Assembly (NCBI GenBank): GCA_049654905.1
Contig: JBASIS010000091.1
Span: 1 to 10,795, forward strand
Length of the DNA: 10,795 nucleotides
Direction of reading: 5' to 3'
DNA from: M0108 sp049654905
GTDB lineage: Bacteria > Pseudomonadota > Gammaproteobacteria > Chromatiales > Chromatiaceae
Part shown: one piece after another, positions 6,542 to 10,795 of the stretch
Numbering within the stretch: position 1 is the stretch's first letter
How the letters are laid out: each line of letters begins with the position of its first letter
Translations under genes and position numbers: made by a program
Notes under the pieces: model-generated
What the model was told of the DNA's origin: nothing
What the model saw: the letters and a program-made list of their open reading frames with translations, nothing else
The model's database searches: none

Positions 6542-8583
6542 TACCCCTCTCCGGCTGGGAGACTCTCCGGGACCAACTCCAGAGCCCGATTCGGGAGCCA
6601 GCGCACCAGGGCCTCCTCCAGGCTGGCCAGTTGAACCGGTTTCGAAACAAAGTCGTCCATGCCCGAGGCGAGACAGGCCGACCGGTCATGGGCGGCGACG
6701 CCCGCCGTCATGGCGATGACCGGAATATGCTCGCCATTGCCCCGCGCCAACTCCTCGGCACGCAGTAGCCGCGTGGCCTCGTGACCACTGAGCACGGGCA
6801 TCTGGACATCCATCAGGATGAGGTCGTAAGACCCCTTGGCAAATTCCAGCAGCGCCGCCTGTCCATCCGGCGCCAGGGTGGGCTCGATCCCGAAGCGGCG
6901 CAGCATTAGGGTCACCACCTTCTGGTTCACCGCACTGTCCTCGGCGACCAGGACCTGGGCGTTAAAGCGGCGAGGCTCGACCTTGGCCGGAATGGCGGGG
7001 GTCTTGGCCTCCGATTTCACCATGCCCAGGACCTGGGCGGCGGCGTCATGCAGCCAGCGTTCGCGCACCGGCTTAAGCAGCGTCACCTCAATGCCCGAAC
7101 GGCGCGCCGCGGCTCCCGGATAGCCCAGCGAACTCAGCATGATGAGTCGGATGGCACCCAGCCCGGCATCGCCCTTGATGCGTTGCGCCAGCTCGATCCC
7201 ATCCATCTCCGGCATCTGCATATCGAGGATCGCCAGGTCGAAGGCCCGCCCCGCGGCGAGGGCCTCCTGGAGAACCCGCAAGGCCTGCTGCCCGCCCTCG
7301 ACGCTCTCGGCGACCGCCCCCCAGCGCCCTAACTGATGTTCCAGGATGCGGCGGTTGGTGGCGTTATCGTCAACGATCAGGGCACGGACGCCCTTCAGGT
7401 CCTTGACCTCGCGCTCGCTTTCCTGGACCGCCGCCAGCAGGTTCAGGGTAAACCAGAAGGTAGAGCCCTCTGCCGGCCTGCTCTCGACGCCAATCTCCCC
7501 GCCCATCAGCACCGCGAGGCGTTTGGCGATCACCAGCCCCAGGCCCGTGCCGCCAAAACGGCGGGTCGTGGAGGCATCGGCCTGGGTAAAGGGACGAAAG
7601 AGGGTGGCCAGGGTGGCCGGATCGATACCGATGCCGGTATCGGAAACGCGGAAGCGAATCATCCAACCCGCGTCGGTTGACCGATCCAGGGTGACCCGCA
7701 CCACGACCTCGCCGCTAGCGGTGAACTTGACGGCATTCGCCATCAGGTTCATGAGAATCTGACGGATACGGTAGGGATCGCCCCGCACCAGAGGCGGGAC
7801 AGCGGGGTCCACGAAGCTGAGGACCTCGACCAGCTTCTCGCGCGCCCCGGAGGCCACCATGCCGGTAACCTCTTCCACCATGGCGCGCATGTCGATCTCG
7901 ATATCCTGGAGTTCGATCTTGCCGGCCTCGATCTTGGAGAAGTCCAGGATGTCGTTAATGACATTCAGCAGCAGCTCACCGGATTTCTCGGCGGTTTCGA
8001 TGAGATCAAGCTGGTGGCTGGTCAGGGAACTGTCCCGCAGCAACTCCAGCATGCCCAGAACACCATTCATCGGGGTGCGGATCTCGTGGCTCATCATGGC
8101 CAAAAACTCGCTCTTGGCCCGATCCGCCGCCATGGCCTCGTCACGGGCCCGCTGCAGAACCTGCATCTGGCGTTGCGTCTCGGTGAGATCCCGCACCACG
8201 GCCGTGGACACTTGACTGCCGCCCACATCGACACAGCTCATGGCGAGATAGAAGGGAAAGCGCGAACCGTCCCTGCGTTCACCCTCGAGATCGGCAATCT
8301 CGATCCGGGTTTCCCCCTCCTCCAGGTTCCAGGCGCGGCCCAAGCGTAAATTGGCTTCCATCCGGCAGGGCTTGGCAAAGAGCATGGAGAGGCTCTGGCC
8401 ACGGATCTCGGCCGGGGTGTAGCCGAAGATCCGTTGCGCGGCGCGGTTCATGGCCACCAGACAACCCTCGGCATCGATGTGGGTCGCGCCATCGGCCATA
8501 TTGTCAACGATGGCCCGATTGCGTTCGCGGCTCTCGGCGAGGAAGGCAATCTCGCGGCGATAGAGCCGTAGGATGGGAATCAA
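6541..8583 (-). CDS. Hybrid sensor histidine kinase (PAS-HisKA-HATPase-REC-REC), 5' end disrupted
   Basis: The open frame gives 680 residues. In order: the end of a TM helix, a PAS domain (about 22-135), HisKA with the H box SHEIRTPMN (phospho-accepting H166), HATPase_c with N box LMNLMANAVKFT (N283), G1 DTGIGI, F box FRPFTQADAS and G2 GGTGLGL. Two receiver domains follow: REC1 (DD 405-406, phospho-Asp 454 in LAILDMQMP, Lys504) and REC2 (ED 548-549, Asp592 in LILMDVQMP, Lys648). All key residues are present. It should autophosphorylate and relay through its RECs to the Hpt protein encoded just upstream. The nominal start, a TTG at 8583, has no Shine-Dalgarno and falls inside a hydrophobic segment, so it is not a natural start. 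The true N-terminus lies in the broken stretch 8584-8860. An internal ATG at 8499 could give a soluble product. The stimulus is unknown. Confidence 0.9.
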   Translation of the reverse strand: MIPILRLYRREIAFLAESRERNRAIVDNMADGATHIDAEGCLVAMNRAAQRIFGYTPAEIRGQSLSMLFAKPCRMEANLRLGRAWNLEEGETRIEIADLEGERRDGSRFPFYLAMSCVDVGGSQVSTAVVRDLTETQRQMQVLQRARDEAMAADRAKSEFLAMMSHEIRTPMNGVLGMLELLRDSSLTSHQLDLIETAEKSGELLLNVINDILDFSKIEAGKIELQDIEIDMRAMVEEVTGMVASGAREKLVEVLSFVDPAVPPLVRGDPYRIRQILMNLMANAVKFTASGEVVVRVTLDRSTDAGWMIRFRVSDTGIGIDPATLATLFRPFTQADASTTRRFGGTGLGLVIAKRLAVLMGGEIGVESRPAEGSTFWFTLNLLAAVQESEREVKDLKGVRALIVDDNATNRRILEHQLGRWGAVAESVEGGQQALRVLQEALAAGRAFDLAILDMQMPEMDGIELAQRIKGDAGLGAIRLIMLSSLGYPGAAARRSGIEVTLLKPVRERWLHDAAAQVLGMVKSEAKTPAIPAKVEPRRFNAQVLVAEDSAVNQKVVTLMLRRFGIEPTLAPDGQAALLEFAKGSYDLILMDVQMPVLSGHEATRLLRAEELARGNGEHIPVIAMTAGVAAHDRSACLASGMDDFVSKPVQLASLEEALVRWLPNRALELVPESLPAGEG

Positions 8584-8860
8584 ACAGACGATCGAAACCA
8601 GATAAAGTAAAGATCAGGAGCCCGAGGACGGAGCGCAGAGTTTCCGGAAGGGTCGTCGTGACGAAGGCCTACCAGCGGTCCGGATCAGGTCCGACCTGGA
8701 GCCCCAGGTCGGTCAGGTGCGCCGCCGACCAGGCCACCACCCCCAGGGTTGCCAGTCCCAGGATACCCACGCCCGCCAGGAGGACCGCGGGGAGATGGCG
8801 CGAGAGGCTTGGGCGCATTAGCTTCCAAACCTTCGAAAACGAGCGATTAGGATGGCGCAC
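8584..8860 (-). pseudogene. Broken 5' part of the hybrid kinase gene (TM1, loop, TM2)
   Basis: A frame opening at the GTG 8860-8858 (overlapping the Hpt stop as TAGTG; an ATG at 8818 is an alternative) encodes a basic leader and a clear TM (about residues 24-46), then VGPDPDRW and a TAG at 8671-8669. Past the TAG the same frame continues sensibly (AFVTTTLPETLRSVLGLLIF), and then the coding signal passes to the +1 frame, open only after a TGA at 8616-8614, giving LYLVSIVCLIPILRLYRRE and the kinase. Joined, the two halves form a normal second TM. So a Tyr codon (TAC or TAT) probably became TAG, and one base was gained between about 8613 and 8600. Either the gene is inactivated or there are two sequence errors. 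Programmed recoding could not easily explain both. Confidence 0.7.
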
Positions 8861-9255
8861 TAGTTCGTGGCACCAACTCCCTCCTGGCGGATTTGCCCCA
8901 AGGCCTGCCGCGACGCCTGGACCAGCCCATGAAAGTCGGCCATGGCTAACCCGGCGGCGGCATCCCTGGCGCGCGCCGCGGCTTCGATCGACTCGGCCAG
9001 GTGCCCAAGCCGGTTGGCGCCAAGGGTTGCCGCGCTCCCTTTAATCTGGTGGGCGGCCCTGCCCATGGCCTCAAGGTCGGCTCCAGCCGCCGCCTCCAGG
9101 GCCTGGGCCTGCCCCGCCAGTTCCTCGATAAAGACATCCAGCAACATATCGGCATTTTCCAGGCCAACATCATCCAAAACTCGGGCCAGTACCGAGCGAT
9201 CGATCAGATCTCCCGGATTAAGTCTCTGGCTGGCGGCGGTGCTATGGCTGGTCAC
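8860..9255 (-). CDS. Hpt-domain phosphotransfer protein
   Basis: From the GTG at 9255-9253 the product has 131 residues; an upstream in-frame GTG at 9279 would add eight. I prefer 9255 because AGGAAG (9270-9265) precedes it by nine bases, while the upstream GTG has no close Shine-Dalgarno. The sequence is a helical bundle with the Hpt signature AAHQIKGSAATLGANRLG, the phospho-His being residue 69 from this start (77 from 9279). No kinase or receiver domain is attached. It lies upstream of and overlaps the hybrid kinase gene by one base, so it is very probably the phosphotransfer partner of the kinase's receiver domains, passing phosphate to a response regulator encoded elsewhere. The product is cytoplasmic with no TM. 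Confidence 0.88.
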   Translation of the reverse strand: MTSHSTAASQRLNPGDLIDRSVLARVLDDVGLENADMLLDVFIEELAGQAQALEAAAGADLEAMGRAAHQIKGSAATLGANRLGHLAESIEAAARARDAAAGLAMADFHGLVQASRQALGQIRQEGVGATN

Positions 9256-9354
9256 GGGTGCAATCTTCCTATGGTTCACAAGTGACGCGACCTCAGGCCA
9301 CCGCCCTGGGCGTTGCGGGTGGGGGTCGCGAATAGGCCCGAATCGAGCGTTTAC

Positions 9355-9383
9355 TTTAGATCACAAGGCGACCCGCGATTCAA
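9355..9383 (-). promoter_or_regulatory. Candidate sigma70-like promoter of the Hpt/kinase operon
   Basis: On the minus strand TTGAAT (9383-9378) and TCTAAA (9360-9355) are spaced exactly 17 bases and match consensus at 4/6 each, about 100 bases upstream of the Hpt start. This is a plausible but weak call. Confidence 0.35.
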
Positions 9384-9597
9384 GTTATCCCGAACCAGGA
9401 CGGCCCAAAAAACCCGGGGCTAACTTAGCACGCCGCAACCTCAAGTCAAGCTGGGGCCCCGGGAGATTTCGCCCAGGGTCAAGAGATCCGACGCCAGCAC
9501 CGCCGTCATGGGCCAACCCCGAGTGCCTCCCATTCCGCCCGCGCGGCAAAAAACCAGACCCTCGGCGATGACGAACACCCCGTGGCGGGCGGGAGGT

Positions 9598-9606
9598 TGG
9601 TATGCT
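9598..9606 (+). promoter_or_regulatory. Candidate extended -10 promoter of gltA
   Basis: TGGTATGCT contains an extended -10 TG plus TATGCT (4/6 match), with no -35 match at the right distance. It would give a leader of about 120 bases before the ATG at 9733. The region between holds the GCAGCCATT direct repeat. Confidence 0.25.
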
Positions 9607-9717
9607 TACACTTGCGTGTCCGCCGGGGGCCGGGCCGAGCAGCCATTCGGCCCTCGGGCCACCCGTTCGCAGCCATTGGGCGCCCTCTCGGCCCCAACTC
9701 CGCCACCATCCCACGCC

Positions 9718-9723
9718 AAGGAG
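9718..9723 (+). promoter_or_regulatory. Ribosome binding site of gltA
   Basis: AAGGAG lies nine bases before the ATG at 9733 and fixes that start. Confidence 0.8.
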
Positions 9724-9732
9724 TCCACCATA

Positions 9733-10795
<1,063 letters not shown>

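Larger units (their letters stand above)
9256..9732. other. Divergent intergenic region between the phosphorelay operon and gltA
   Basis: This stretch of about 475 bases has no credible gene on either strand; the open frames crossing it are extensions of antisense frames. It is mostly GC-rich with an AT-richer patch at about 9350-9390. Besides the two promoter candidates listed, I see a 7-bp inverted repeat GGGTCGC (9323-9329) / GCGACCC (9368-9374) flanking the predicted -10 box of the phosphorelay operon, and a 9-bp direct repeat GCAGCCATT at 9639-9647 and 9669-9677, 30 bases apart. Neither repeat has an assigned function. No tRNA-like or terminator-like fold is evident. Confidence 0.5.

Noticed and set aside
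9451..9462. GC palindrome (GGGGCCCC) as a terminator or attachment site
   Set aside because: No U tract and no stem beyond the palindrome itself; common by chance in GC-rich DNA.
9639..9677. Direct repeat GCAGCCATT twice, 30 bases apart
   Set aside because: Only two 9-bp copies with imperfect flanks; too little to call a CRISPR, iteron or binding-site array.

Overview
The window is GC-rich (strong G/C bias at third codon positions), densely packed and typical of a proteobacterium. The type II hexameric-family citrate synthase, the hybrid kinase/Hpt phosphorelay and the periplasmic SCP2-like protein suggest a gammaproteobacterium, perhaps a Chromatiaceae-like sulfur bacterium. That placement is inference from general family knowledge; no rRNA or other taxonomic marker is present.

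Region 1 (about 1-5834, minus strand) is one operon with almost no intergenic DNA. In order of transcription it encodes a two-TM sensor protein (stop 4998), a sensor domain fused to an MFS transporter (4996-3137), a TrpX-type substrate-binding protein with a signal peptide (3140-2115), a GNAT-like protein (2118-1360), a second two-TM sensor protein with a HAMP-like tail (1360-590), and a third sensor protein that runs off the left edge (571-1). The junctions are TGA-A-ATG, ATGA, ATGA, TGATG, and a 19-nt gap to the preferred start of the last gene. Four of the six proteins carry what looks like the same extracytoplasmic sensor module: TM, then a short helix, then a motif resembling 'G-[IVL]-P-L-x-E-L-P', then a PAS/Cache-like strand pair, then a second TM. 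None of the complete ones has a recognisable catalytic output domain. This sensor/SBP/MFS/GNAT cassette is the most interesting part of the window.

Region 2 (about 5703-5979) is a divergent intergenic region. Region 3 (5980-6498, plus) is a small exported, cysteine-containing SCP2-like protein, followed by a GC-rich hairpin that probably terminates transcription from both sides. Region 4 (6541-9255, minus) is a two-gene phosphorelay operon: an Hpt protein, then a hybrid histidine kinase (PAS-HisKA-HATPase-REC-REC). The kinase's 5' end, which encodes its membrane part, is broken by an in-frame TAG and a +1 frame change, so as sequenced it is either a pseudogene or contains errors.

Region 5 (about 9256-9732) is a regulatory gap between divergent genes. 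Region 6 (9733 to the right edge, plus) is gltA, citrate synthase, 354 codons of which are visible. I see no rRNA, tRNA, CRISPR array, insertion sequence or integrase.
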